Of a stretch of 64,000 nucleotides of DNA, positions 21,714 through 32,937 are shown one piece after another. Each line of letters starts with the position of its first letter. Position 1 is the first letter of the stretch. The stretch spans positions 3,968,001 through 4,032,000 of the forward strand of contig NC_091273.1 in the NCBI RefSeq assembly GCF_042100115.1, read 5' to 3'. Source of the stretch: Alternaria dauci. Taxonomy: Eukaryota; Ascomycota; Dothideomycetes; Pleosporales; Pleosporaceae. The position numbers were made by a program, and so were the translations under genes. The notes beneath the pieces are model-generated. The model did not search any database. It was not told the origin of the DNA and worked only from the letters and a program-made list of their open reading frames with translations.

Positions 21714-23828
21714 ATGTCTACAGAACGTCTTGTGAGTGTGTGCAGCCGTGCCTCCGGATTAAACTGACAGCTCAGGATCTCGCTGCCCAAGTTGTGCAGT
21801 CGCTTCACACTGGTGTCGGCAGTGCCAGTCATGCTCACCCATCGGCCGGTTCCCTATCATCGGACGATGCAGGCTACCAATATTTCGAGAGCCTTCTGGC
21901 AAACGTCGCCTTCGATGTCGAGTTGCACGGTCTCGCTCTCCGTTCGACTGCATCGCCGAGTGAGATGCGCTGTCCGCTTTTGAGAAGGTCAGAGTCCAAG
22001 CAGCAAGGTACGACTACGAAGCTCCGAGCACATCTCATCAAATCACTGCATAAACCGATGTTACAAGTTCAACCTCTTGCAGTGCTAATTTCCAGCAGCA
22101 ATCAATCATCTCGACGTAGTCTCGTGCTGGAAAGGCATCTCTGACGCCCAAGCTCTAGAGCTTACGCTATGGGAGCGCTTATTCCGGAGATGTCTGATCT
22201 CTCAAGTGGAGAACGACTTGCGACGCCGCACTATTGTTCAACTAAACAACGTTCGTGGTGGCGGCGAAGACGAAAAGGCTTTGCTTTCCTTGTTACGAGC
22301 ACTTCCCGGCAAGCAAAGTCGTCTCATCGAGGTCAACTTGCCGAATCTCATCCACGATATGATCGGTGCTTTCTACAATGATTACTCCAGCCAAAATGCT
22401 GCCAGGAACTTTCGATGGTCGCTCGGGTCCGGTGATCTTCCAGGCTTCGTTTACAACTACATTACAACCCGCGACTGCTTCCTGCGCAGTTCAGAGGGGC
22501 TGTTCGTGTCAGCAGAAATGACGCTCGACTACTATACCATGCCCGTGGTCCATGCCGTCGTCAGGCTACGTTGGCAACCGCCCAATATCAAGTTCAGACC
22601 TATTCCTGCGCAACTTGGACGGAGAGGCCAATATCATATCGCCCCTTATCGTGAGCCAGACTTTTCCAGTCACAACCGCTTTCCCGACACCGTCGTTTAC
22701 ACAGTGACGCGGTCTACATCGACGGTCCAATGGGATAGTTTTAGCAAACTTTTTCGCGCACAGGCACCAGATACCCCAACACTATCTGAGACGCTCGTTC
22801 AAGCCAGCATGGTCACACATTTTCCAGACAACGTACGCTTCGAATGTGTATCGCGGTATGCCGTCAAGGTTCAAGTTGTAGACACGCTTCAAGTCAATGG
22901 GATGCCAGACGAATACAGACCACAGACCGAAGTCACATCGCCGCCCCTAACGCCACCGTATGTCAGCGAGTCCTGCCCCAAGAAACCCGCTTCACACAAG
23001 CTCCAACGGCATTGTGACCTCGAACCTAGTTTCCTTGAATCATCGAAGAAGCATCTTCCTGATTCACCTAAGAAACGAAAGGCTGTATTACACTCCACAA
23101 GCGACGATGGAATGCCACCGGCGGAACTGGTGTATGAAGGATCTGACCCTGACCTCAAACGTCAGAAGCTGGAACTGCGTAGCGATATCGACATGCTTGC
23201 TGGAATTGTTAAATGGCATGATCAACATTCTGCGATGGACGAGTGTGAAGCTGTGCTCGAAGCGGTCGAAACCTTTCGTCAGAACGTAGAGAGCCGAACT
23301 TCTTCTGTTGAACGTGGACCCAGTGAAGTGGTACTTCGTTTACAGATGGCAGTCGCCCCAGCACTCCACTTGGTCTACTCAGCAATTAAAAAGGAATTGT
23401 CGGACCTGTCAGACCTGAAGTTGGACAATTACTGCACGCCCGTCAAGGAGAAAAAAGAGGTCCCACTTAGTCCTGGCGGTCAACTGGCAACGCCACCAGA
23501 GTCTCCTATGAAAGCTAGAACTAGCTTTGCTAGCGCTTCCGAATCGTCCAGCAATGCAAGTATTCTTGATACAACGAATCCGGCTGTAGAAGTGAAGGGC
23601 GCTCACGACTCGTGCTCAAGCAAGCTTTTTCAAAACGAGATTCAGAAGAATTTTCGCGAGTTCGAGGAGGCTGCCAAGCGCAGGAAGACTGATCCCACTA
23701 CTGCATCCAGCCACGATGTGGGCGATATGGACTTTGAGCGCATCTTTCTGGAAGATAGCGAGGTAGAGGGGGTTAGTGGATTGAGCGATGATATGGACGG
23801 GCTGACGGTGGATGAGGAGTCAGACTGA
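21714..23828 (+). CDS. Unrecognised protein, 659 aa, probably nuclear
   Basis: Three exons: 21714-21731 (MSTERL), 21776-22007 and 22099-23828, phases closing to 659 residues. I do not recognise the family. The first 360 residues or so look globular, with motifs such as SCWKGISDAQALELTLWE, SRLIEVNLPNLIHDMIGAF, YNYITTRDCFLRSSEGLF, DYYTMPVVHAVVRLRW and VTHFPDNVRFECVSRYAVKV. The remainder is Ser/Pro/Lys-rich and disordered, with basic patches (SPKKRKAVLH, EAAKRRKTDP) fitting nuclear localisation signals and an acidic C-terminus (FLEDSEVEG, DMDGLTVDEESD). It follows the kinase gene by 249 bp on the same strand. The composition suggests a conserved chromatin or transcription protein, but no catalytic motif is visible. 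Confidence 0.75.
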
Positions 23829-24247
23829 TGGGTGGGTGATTATGTTGAGCCGACGATTGTATTACCTCGTCGGTAGGGCTAGTGTATTGAGGACTATTTC
23901 GTATTCCTTGAGCCGTCCGACCTTGTTCACGCGCTAATGTAAACGTGCCTTGAAGATCTTGGCTGCGTGGTGCACTGCCATTCCTAGGAGCAAAGGAATG
24001 CGAATGCAATCAGAATACATTGTGCTGGCGGAGCACAATATAGGTTATACGCGCTTGTGAGTGTGTAAACGATCATGTGTACCCTGTTTGTACTAACACC
24101 AATCGTATGAGGTGGAATATACTATACCAGGTGTGTGTTATTGTAGTTTAGCAAACATCGAACGGCCACGGTCTCCACCACATATTAATATAACCCGATC
24201 ATCAGAGTCCCAGTTCTGATGAGTTTCTTTGCTTTCTTCCCGTTGCC
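23829..24247. other. Gene-free spacer
   Basis: Terminator of the 659-aa gene and promoter of the next gene. A TATTAATATAA-like AT-rich stretch lies near 24182-24193, about 55 bp before the ATG at 24248, but its role is unproven. Confidence 0.4.
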
Positions 24248-25498
24248 ATGTTTTTTAGATACTTTGAAGATCAGTCGTGGCTCGCTTTACCCGCCCTCGT
24301 ACCGTTTATCATCTCATTGTATTTTATCAGCATCGAAGAGCCCAATCGAGAAACACATGTCGACCCAACTCAGTTCCGCGATGACCCCATAGAACTGGAC
24401 AAGTATGTCGCATCAGGTTCAGACGAAGCCAAAGAGTCCCACGAAACGACCAAAAGCGACGACTATGTATCTTGTGCCACCGAGCTCCTCGCAAGCGCGC
24501 ATGATCTTTCTGATAGACTCAAAACGCTTCATAATTGCATCTAATATCGCCTCGACAATGCGCGATTGCTATACCTACGTTCAAAGCTCAAAATCGCTGC
24601 TTTGTACCAGGCGCAGAACCGAATTTGTGATCTGGAAGCAGAAGCTGATGGCCTCGCGCAAGCAATTCGTAGGTTATTGGATATACAGGAGCTGTGTGCT
24701 GGTGAGAGAGACCAAGTGACGGAATGGAGAAACATCATATGGGAGTTGGGTGAGGAGATTGAGAGAGTGATCCGGGATATGAATGGCGATGAGCACAGGA
24801 GAGGTAATGATGGGCATGAGAATTTGGATGGTAGAGGGCCTGGTGGTGTGAATGGACGTCACGACCAGCGTTCAACATTTCCGCTGCCTTTTCCAGATGG
24901 ACTTCACTTGCCAGATGGTCTTAACGGTTCTAGACGCCTAGCATGTGTTGACGACTTCAACAACAGTTTTCCTCACTGCACTAGAAGATGTCCATGGACT
25001 ACAAGGAGAGTACGATGTCAGCATATATGGCCTGGCTGGTTGGTACCAAGGCTCCAACCGCATAGGTCACGGCATGATCTTGAGAAGCTTCCGTCGCCAG
25101 ATGTCACCATGCCCATTCGCGGCTCCCCAGCTCCCAATCAAGAAGCAAACGAGATGGCGACTGCAAGGCGTAGTTGCAGCGAAGAAGAAGGCGGGATGGC
25201 CTTGCCATCGGACTCTTCGATCCATCTGCCAGACTTGTCTTGTCGGACGTCAAATAAGACGCAAACTCTTGATGGGGAAGAACATGGTGCAGCGAGTTGT
25301 GGGCGGAGAGGCGCGCCGCTTCCAGACAGCAATGATGGACATGCGCCACAGAGCAGGGAAATCTTCGAGGATCCTTGGTATCCAGATGGATTCAGTTTGC
25401 CGGATGCTGGGGGTGGAGAAGAGCAGGCCGAATATGGATCTGGACTTTGTGATTCTTCTCGTGAAAGCAAGCTCGACACTGCCAAAATACTCGTGTAG
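24248..25498 (+). pseudogene. Coiled-coil membrane-anchored protein with an in-frame TAA (disrupted ORF)
   Basis: The frame opens with MFFRYFEDQSW and a hydrophobic helix (LALPALVPFIISLYFI), then an acidic linker and a helical coiled coil. That coiled coil runs straight through a TAA codon at 24542-24544: ELLASAHDLSDRLKTL before it, and YRLDNARLLYLRSKLKIAALYQ, CDLEAEADGLAQAIRRLLD and WELGEEIERVIRDM after it in the same frame. The downstream part contains loosely repeated PDG/LPD motifs (FPDGLHLPDGLN, YPDGFSLPDAGG, IHLPDLS) and ends at 25498. No intron that removes only the stop is visible. Either the gene is a young pseudogene, the stop is read through, or a larger non-obvious intron exists. 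The function is unknown. Confidence 0.5.
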
Positions 25499-25948
25499 GT
25501 CTACTGGTGGAGACGGCCCTATGGAACAATGTAATTCTAGAAGGCGTAGGAACCCTTTCACAAGCAGCAAACCTGTATTGGAGATGGTTCAAGACGGTAG
25601 AAACTCTGGGAAGCTCAACCCAGGCCCATTGAAGAGATGTCGTGATATAGCGATTCACAAACGTCATGCCGCAAGGCAAACAGCGTGTTCACACCATCCA
25701 CCTTCATTGCTCCAGCTGCCCTCCTCCTTTGCAGACGCATAGCGAAAAAGCCGCATCTACCCGGCTTCCCCTCGCACCTACCCAAACCGTACACCACGTG
25801 TGGCTCAGCAGATAACGTCGCCGGACGTACCTCGCTCTTACCCCGCCCCAGCTTTTGTCGCTTAAACCTGCGTCCCCCGCCACTTTTCCTCCGTCCTAGC
25901 TTTCAATCACGCCATTTCACGTGCGCCGCCAGACTACGTTCGACCACT
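25499..25948. other. Spacer or alternative 5' coding extension of sulfite oxidase
   Basis: From 25685 a frame with its own ATG runs without stop into the sulfite oxidase ATG (25949). It could be leader or coding (see findings). Nothing else was recognised. Confidence 0.4.
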
Positions 25949-27375
25949 ATGGTTCAGGTACGCCCCAGATTTTCTGCTCGGAATGCCTAATGCGGTAGAC
26001 TATGTCTTCACCATTAGCTGGTTTCGGTATGGCAGGACTAACAACCTGGGCGTAGCTCGAGTATTCGGTCGAAGAGCCGCTTAACCGCGAGCCAGAGCTT
26101 GAGAAGTTAGTCCAGAGGTATGTTGTAGCGTCTCAGTCTGGGGATACAAGCACATTGTGTGGAGACACGGCGATGAAAGGCGTTAGTTGGGCGCGAGTCA
26201 TTCCCTGCGCGGTGTCTACCTGCGCTGCAACAGAGCTCAGTCTGCTTTCTTTTGGGGAACAATGATATACCGGATACTCTCGGTAGTAACACAGCCATTA
26301 CGATGCTAATGCTGGGTACAGTTTCATTACCCAAGACGGCTACGACCGCAACCACGGCCCCATTCCCCACATCGATGCGAGCACGCACAGAGTCTCCGTT
26401 ACCGGCCTCGTCAACAATGAACTCTCACTTTCCATTTCAGACCTCGAAGCACTTCCACAACATACCGTGATATGCGCACTGCAATGTGCCGGCAACCGGC
26501 GTCATACCATGCGTACAAAGCTGAAGGAGGTGTCCGGCATCGATTGGTTCGACGGTGCTGTCATGAACTGCAAGTGGACTGGACCTCTGCTGAAAGATGT
26601 TCTGGAGAAAGCTGGCGTCAAAGTCGAGGATGATAAGCTAAAGGAAGCGCATGTGGCCTTCTCATGCTACCAGACGACTACGCAAGAGGATGACTTCTAC
26701 GGTGCCAGCATTCCACTGTCACGAGCCATGGATCGTGAAAGCTCAATCATGCTCGCGTTGAAGATGAATGACAAGCCTCTTCCGCCTAACCATGGAGCTC
26801 CAGTCCGCGTTGTCACACCAGGTATCGCTGGAGCGAGAAGCGTCAAGTGGCTTGATGCCATCTCAGTCCAGCTAAGCGAGAGCCAAAGCTACTACCAGCA
26901 ACATGACTACAAGATCTTACCCCCAGAAGCTGATTGCAAAGAAAAGGCAGAGGAGTACTGGGGCAAGGTTGACGCGCTAAACGACATGCCTGTCAACAGT
27001 GTCATTGGAGTTCCAAAGTCAGGTACCACTGTACATCGCGACGCAGATGGGATGATTGAAGTCAAGGGATACGCGCTGCCTAGTGGTGCAGATGGGCCTA
27101 TCGCCAAGGTCGAAGTCAGTGTTGACGGTGGAAAGTCGTGGACAGAGACAGAGTTGATCAAGAGCTATGAGGGTGAAGACGCAAAGGACGTTGAACTCAA
27201 GTGGGCGTGGGCGCTATGGAAAGCGAAAGTCAAGGTCGAAAAGGGGAAGAATGTCACAATCTACAGTCGGGCAACGGACAGGAGTGGTAATGTGCAAGAG
27301 AAATGTCCAAAGTGGAACTTCCGGGGTGTGGCGTACAATGGGTATGGTGAGGCTTCTGGACTGGAAGTTGTCTGA
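25949..27375 (+). CDS. Sulfite oxidase (molybdopterin oxidoreductase), 374 aa
   Basis: Three exons: 25949-25957 (MVQ), 26056-26117 and 26322-27375. The protein lacks a cytochrome b5 domain and consists of the Mo-pterin domain followed by the Ig-like dimerisation domain, as in plant and fungal sulfite oxidases. Key features are EYSVEEPLNREPELEKLV, DRNHGPIPHID, the molybdenum-ligand cysteine in CALQCAGNRR, GAPVRVVTPGIAGARSVKWLD and the dimerisation domain with VEVSVDGGKSWTE and KWNFRGVAYNGYG. It oxidises sulfite to sulfate. There is no C-terminal SKL-type peroxisomal signal (it ends GLEVV). An in-frame upstream ATG at 25685 would add 88 Arg-rich residues resembling a mitochondrial presequence. 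The exact start is therefore open. Confidence 0.88.
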
Positions 27376-27685
27376 CGTTGATGGCTGGTTCTCTCAATAG
27401 CGGATGTGGCAGACTGATTCAGATTCGTGTTTTAGCCTACATATTGGTCGCATAGCACGACCTTACGAATGTTATGAATGAACGAGTTCAACGTTGTAAC
27501 AGCGGGACATACTAACTAGTCATGTCGTCAGGGCGTTCATGGAGGTGCGCATTTCATATTTCCATATATTGAGAAGCTCCATATCAAACGCCACCAAGAA
27601 ACTCCTGTTACGCTATGCATTCATGATTCATGACCTCTCTCTAATCTCCTCCGTCTCCCTCCATACACACCCTGTCTCAAAACCC
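27376..27685. other. Convergent 3' region
   Basis: Shared terminator region between sulfite oxidase (plus) and UBC7 (minus). No gene was seen. Confidence 0.5.
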
Positions 27686-28280
27686 CTACAGCCCCAGACT
27701 CTTCCTGACATTCGTCCGCACAATCTTCTCGTACTCGTCCCTCTTTTCTCTCCACATCCGCGCCGCGTCCACATTCGCTGGACTCTCATCGTTCGGCTCT
27801 GCCAACATGCTCATGACGCTAATCAAGATCTTCTCGACGCTTTGTATGGGCGACCACCGCTCGGAGGCTTGTTCGTAGTGCATGGGGTCTTCGCCGGGTG
27901 CGTGGAGAATCGAGATACAGACTTCGCCGTTGGGATATACTGTACACAATGTTAGCACAGATTCTCGTTAGCGCATGCTCCTTGCGACCCGCAAGTAAGG
28001 GAACATGGGCAGCATGTTGTAGGTGACCAAACATACCATTTGGATGCCACATCTCGGTGACAAACTTCATCTTTGGCGGCGCAAGTGGGTAGTCTTTCGG
28101 GAACCGCAACTCTGCAGGGAAGACGCCGCCTTCAAAGGGTGTGCCCTCCGGGCCTTGGATCAGCGCTTCCCAGATGAACATGTCGTCTTCGCTGACCGGG
28201 CCGGCAGTGATGCCCTCTGGCGGGTCGTTGGAGAGCATGCGGTACTCTTTGAAAAGGCGCTTTGAAGCTGACGAAGCCAT
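27686..28280 (-). CDS. UBC7: Ubiquitin-conjugating enzyme E2, UBC7 (UBE2G2) type, 165 aa
   Basis: Two exons: 28280-28037 and 27939-27686, giving 165 residues, the usual Ubc7 length. The start [16 protein letters not shown] is at 28280; the frame extends upstream, but that extension is not conserved in the family. E2 features include [49 protein letters not shown] and the catalytic Cys in [11 protein letters not shown]. The loop [19 protein letters not shown] after the cysteine is the acidic insertion that marks Ubc7/G2 enzymes. The role known from the family is ER-associated degradation with a membrane anchor (Cue1) and RING ligases Hrd1 and Doa10. The intron splits the HPN-NGEVC region. Confidence 0.95.
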
Positions 28281-28693
28281 GATGTGTCTCGGAAGTGTGC
28301 GTGTGCCGAAGGTGACAGCAGTGCTATAGGCGCGGGGGGTGGGGCTTTTGACGTGTTGGGTTTGGGTGGTGAAGGCTAGCCGTTTACGTCGTGAAGCAAG
28401 GAACGGTGCTGTAGAGAGTGAACAAGGTATTGCGCTGTGACTGAAACACCAGAACCGGAAGGGATGGAGTCGTGGATGGTTAGATGAAAGCGTTCCGGGC
28501 GGACGATGACGGTTCCGACACGTCGGCTTCGGCAATGCGCGGTTTAGCGCCAAGGCACGTGCTCCACTTCTGCCATGAAGTGCTTGCGACGAATTGATCC
28601 TTTACAAACTTCCAGACTTGTGGTTCAGCACGAACCGAATATTCGAATCGAACATCAAGTATTCATTACAATTGTTCTAAGCATCGTGCATCG
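28281..28693. other. Spacer, UBC7 promoter and noxC 3' flank
   Basis: No gene recognised in these 413 bp. Confidence 0.5.
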
Positions 28694-30742
28694 CTAACCA
28701 AACACTTCAATCATAAACCGGTACTCAAGCTTTCTGTCCTCGTTCCTTGCCCTTGCGGTCAACACGCTACACTGGTCGGCAATCTGCTGACCTATGACAG
28801 GCGGACCGCAGAAGAAGACACCGATTTTGATCTCATCGTCTTTATTGCCGTCCTTCTCGTTTATTCGACCCGCCAGAACTTTGCTCATATCGTCGTAATG
28901 CGCCTCCATGATGCGCCGAATATCCGGACGTCCGAAATGTGTCGGGTTGACAAGACCAGTGATAGGCGAGTGTGGATGATCCTCTGTTCGATGCTTCTCG
29001 AGTAACCAGCGGAAAACGTGTTGCGATATTTGCTTGCGTTTCTGCGTCACGTAGGTGTTGATGCGGATGTCGAGATCCGGGCTGTCCGTCCTGTGGCGAA
29101 AGACCTCGTTCAGGAGATCAGAGAACCATAAGAGGTTGTTCTTGTCGCGCACCATCCAATGCAAGTCGACTCGGCGGTGGTTCGTATACGGTGAAGGCTC
29201 CCTGAGGGTTTCGTCGGATGATTCTGGGGACTCATCTCTAGACTTGACGCGTTCGAGTTCGTGGTGCTGAAGGTCTGTCAGCACACCAGAGAAAGGCGTT
29301 ATGCCGATACCGGCCCTACGATGTGTTAGTGAACCACTTAATCATAAAGTAAGCAATCTAACGTACCCAAAGACCATGCTGTATTCAAAGTCGTAGAATC
29401 GCTGAGCAGGTGCGCCAAACGGCCCGTCGAGGCCGATCTTGATCGTCGACCGTCCTCCCTCCTTGACCAGATCACGAAGCGAGTTTGTCCAGTCACCATC
29501 AGCCTTGATGTGGACCTGCATGGTATTGTTGATGCACGTGGAAACAGTGAACGGATGCCACTGGAATCGAGACAGTTGCGGAATTTGTACAAAGACGTAC
29601 TGGCCGGCTTTGTAGTCCCACGGACGAGTCTTGGGCACCTGCGCAGTGATTACGACAGTCTCATCATCCAACAGCTCAAGATCCGCAAGGATGGGACGAA
29701 AGCTTAGAACCAAGCGCCAAACGCGTTCAAGTAGGACCATGAGTGTGGGGAAGGCGAGCCAGTAGCCGAACATGGGCCATTGCAGCAGGTGCGCAGTTCC
29801 GTGCGCCATCATGAAGCCAATGATTGGGAACATGAGCAGATGAGCCAGTTGGAAGACTTCGTAGCTCCACTTGCGTATTTGAGGCATGCTCATAAGTGCG
29901 AGGAGATAGAACAACCCAAGTGACGTGAGACCGGTCCATCCTGGTAATGACCGAAGGTAGTCAGTGTACGAGCGTGGCACTGCGTCCTGTCCAACGATAT
30001 TGGCAACTGCACCCTGTCGACTAGCCATACTGCCAAAGACAAAAGAGCCGCCGAGGTGACCAATAGCATGGAGTGTCGCAAAGACCAATGCGACGATGGA
30101 CATCTTGATGTGGAAACTCTGGGACAGATCCCAGTTGATGAACCTCGAGATGAAGTAGAATCGCCGAAGAAATGTCGAGAGCCATCTTGACATGGACAGA
30201 ATGAGGAAGAAGAAGGTTGGGTAGAGCACGCCAGCGCATGTCTTGGATAGGACTGCTCCCCATCCGAATGCAGGCGTATACTGGTCAAAGGTCAGATATT
30301 TGACAAACTGCCAGACGCCAAAGCCGATCATCAAGAGTAAGACCAGTGCAAGAAACATGATTTCAGGCCCTTTGACGGCCCAATATGCCCGTGCTCGTCG
30401 GTACAGAGACACCTGCTTCAGGTAGTCGTCCTCGTCTTTTGCCTCCTTCCGGTCTTGCTCCAAGGATGGTATCTCCCACGTCTTCACGGTTCTGGCAAAG
30501 GTGTCTCGGTTGATGTGGTCCTCCCGCGTTCCAATGACATTTCTGAGAAACTCGTGTCGAGCTTCATCGCCCCGAGATCCATGGTGTAAGTTGTGTGGCT
30601 GCGGTTTGGGAGCTATTTCCTTGTGCACTTGGTCCAGCTTGCGTTCCAACTCCCAGTAGTCGACATTGCCATCTTTGTCGTGATCGAGGTCGTCAATAAA
30701 CTTCTTGATTTCTTCGTCGGTAAGGAACTGTTGTGAAGACAT
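28694..30742 (-). CDS. noxC: NADPH oxidase with N-terminal EF-hand, NoxC type (665 aa)
   Basis: Two exons: 30742-29367 and 29315-28694. The N-terminus carries a canonical EF-hand loop DHDKDGNVDYWE (residues about 19-30), which separates NoxC from NoxA and NoxB. About six transmembrane helices follow, with the haem-ligand histidines plausibly in FATLHAIGHLGG and FQLAHLLMFPIIGFMMAHG. The FAD-binding box is WHPFTVS. The NADPH-binding parts are GAGIGITPF, which is created across the splice junction, and IGVFFCGPPVIGQQIA. The protein transfers electrons from NADPH across a membrane to O2 to make superoxide, and the EF-hand implies direct calcium control. NoxC is present in only some ascomycetes and its role is less defined than that of NoxA/B. 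The promoter is shared with the divergent hydrolase gene. Confidence 0.93.
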
Positions 30743-31829
30743 CGACGTGCCGGTAATTCCGGGAATGTATTAGATCGGATTGCGGGAGTAGGTGATGGAT
30801 CAGCTGCCACATGTGGCTCAACGGCAACGGTCATCTTTAAGATCTTCCTGATCCAGTTCCCTGATCAGCCCAGGTGTTTGCTGGTGGTCGACCCACGTAG
30901 GCCAAGGCGTCATGATAAAGCGTCGCCAATGACAAGGTCTCAACAATGGAGTGCTAAGAAAACAAGAGCACCTAAGACGGAGTAGGCGCCGGGGGGCACG
31001 ACTTGTAACAGTTGGCGGAGCGGAACCTGGTCCTAGGCACAATTTCCGCCTGCTGCACAGCCACTCAGCGTTTGGACCAAGACCTCCGCCCAGGTGTTAA
31101 CTCTGCATGCATGCGCGGCGAACAAGGATACCGGATATCGGAAGATGGCATGCAGCCACAGGTGAAATGGTCAGCGCTGCACATCAGGCAGGAACAAGGC
31201 GCAGAATCAGTTCTCTCATGCCACTGCCAATGAGATGGGATTTCCAGCACCTGGAATACGGTCTGTTGTCCTCAAGACTATCCCTTGACCCGTTCACTCG
31301 GATGACGATGTGCTAGTAGTTGGTGGATAGTCGAAAATGGCCAGAACTCGGATCGGACGTTGAGAAAGTTTGGCTGCTGTCGCCCAAGAAATCCAGGCTT
31401 GGCATGGGCGGATCAGCATGGCTACGCACGCTACGTCATCTCAAGTGCTTTTTGCAAGCCGACATCCGACCCGCGACGCGTACCGCATTTCTCGTGTGAT
31501 GCTCATGACCTTTTGAATAACCTCCTCCAGATCGACCCACTCTCGGAAAGGTTCATAACTTTCCGCTTCTGGTCAGGGTCTCCTATATGAGGCGTAGAAA
31601 CAGCGCCACGACGTCATGGATCCCGCCTACTAGCTGACAATGAGCCGTTCTGCGCGCGTGGGCGTGCGCAAGGCTCCGTAATCGACGATGCGTACTCCTC
31701 TTTATTTTGGCCTGATATGGATCCGTACAAGCGCTCTCCTTTCCTTGCATCTGGAGTCCCTTGTTTCTTGCCTGCAGCGGAGCTTCCTCGGCTCCTGTGT
31801 CCATTACCACAATTTTCGACATCTGCACC
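30743..31829. other. Divergent promoter region, noxC and alpha/beta hydrolase
   Basis: 1.09 kb between divergent starts. No gene or repeat was recognised. Confidence 0.5.
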
Positions 31830-32843
31830 ATGACAGACGACAAAATGTCCAGCACCGCCGCCAAGACCAGCTCTTCGATACAGCTCACACAGCGCAATGA
31901 TCGTACCTTACTCATGTCTGTGGTGCAGTCGCTGGTACGACTAATGCGCACCCGTATCAGCAATCGTCAAGCGGAGCACGAAGACGGGTCCATCAAATTG
32001 AACCCGAACAAATCGAACCTCTCCCAATGTACTCTCCACGAACGAACTGTTAGCGGTGTACACATATACGACCTCATACCACCGAACCAAGCAGAGAAGA
32101 GATCGAAGAAGCGCATATACTATTTTGCTGGTGGTAGCTGGCAAGAACCACCTTCGCCTCAACACTACAAGATATGTGCCAAGCTAGCCAAAGACATGTC
32201 CGACACTTCTATATCAATCGTCTCCACACCGCTTGCCCCGAACGATCCAGCGCCAAAGTCTTTCCCTGTATGCCAAAACATGTATCGCGCTTTGATGACC
32301 GAGGCAGAAGAGGCTGGAGAGAAGGTTGTACTGGCAGGCGATTCGTCGGGTGGTAATATTGCGCTGTGCCTGGTATTAGAAGCTCTCCGCGAGGATAGCG
32401 AGCAAGAAGGCGTAGAGATCAAACAAAGACCACACCCTGTCGCCATTATGAATATATGCCCGTCGACAGATCTTACACGCGCCAATCCCGATATCGACAA
32501 AGTTGCACCTCGAGACCCTCTGCTCACACCCAAGATCATCAGGTTGACAGCAAGAGCATGGCAAGGCGACTGGGATCCCGCCGATCGCCGAATCTCACCA
32601 ATCAACGCCGACGTCTCACTACTTGCGAAGAAGGGCATCAAAGTCCACGGTATAACTGCTGGGTGCGATGTATTAAGCCCCGACGGTGTCATCTTCCGCA
32701 ACAAGTGCGCCGAGGCAGGTGTCATCGGTGAGTGGGTTCACTGGGAGAAGCAGATGCACTGCTTCGTCCTTACCATGCCATATGGATTAGCAGAGGCAAA
32801 AGAAGCTACCCAGTGGGTCATTGATGTATTGAAGAAGGAATGA
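31830..32843 (+). CDS. Alpha/beta hydrolase, HSL-like esterase/lipase family (337 aa)
   Basis: Single exon. The start MTDDKMSSTAAKTS at 31830 is the first ATG of the frame. The alpha/beta-hydrolase fold-3 pattern is present: an oxyanion-hole segment IYYFAGGSWQEPP, the nucleophile elbow LAGDSSGGNIAL with the serine in GDSSG, then an Asp region TAGCDVLSPDGVIF and a His region WEKQMHCFVLT. In classical HSL esterases the oxyanion motif is HGGG; here it reads FAGGSW, a variant that I associate with a fungal subgroup. There is no signal peptide, so it is probably intracellular. The substrate is unknown. It is convergent with the rhodopsin-like gene (94 bp between stops). Confidence 0.85.
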   Translation: MTDDKMSSTAAKTSSSIQLTQRNDRTLLMSVVQSLVRLMRTRISNRQAEHEDGSIKLNPNKSNLSQCTLHERTVSGVHIYDLIPPNQAEKRSKKRIYYFAGGSWQEPPSPQHYKICAKLAKDMSDTSISIVSTPLAPNDPAPKSFPVCQNMYRALMTEAEEAGEKVVLAGDSSGGNIALCLVLEALREDSEQEGVEIKQRPHPVAIMNICPSTDLTRANPDIDKVAPRDPLLTPKIIRLTARAWQGDWDPADRRISPINADVSLLAKKGIKVHGITAGCDVLSPDGVIFRNKCAEAGVIGEWVHWEKQMHCFVLTMPYGLAEAKEATQWVIDVLKKE

Positions 32844-32937
32844 GGGGGGAACGCCGTCCTGTGTCCGAGTAAGAAATACCCTTGCATTCCACGAAATCGT
32901 GGCTACTTAGTTTTAATATTACAGTTTTCGACTGCCT

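Noticed and set aside
24945..25742. 265-codon plus-strand frame overlapping the broken coiled-coil gene
   Set aside because: It is Arg/Lys/Cys-rich without motifs, and the alternative frame carries repeated PDG/LPD motifs. It is probably a shadow.
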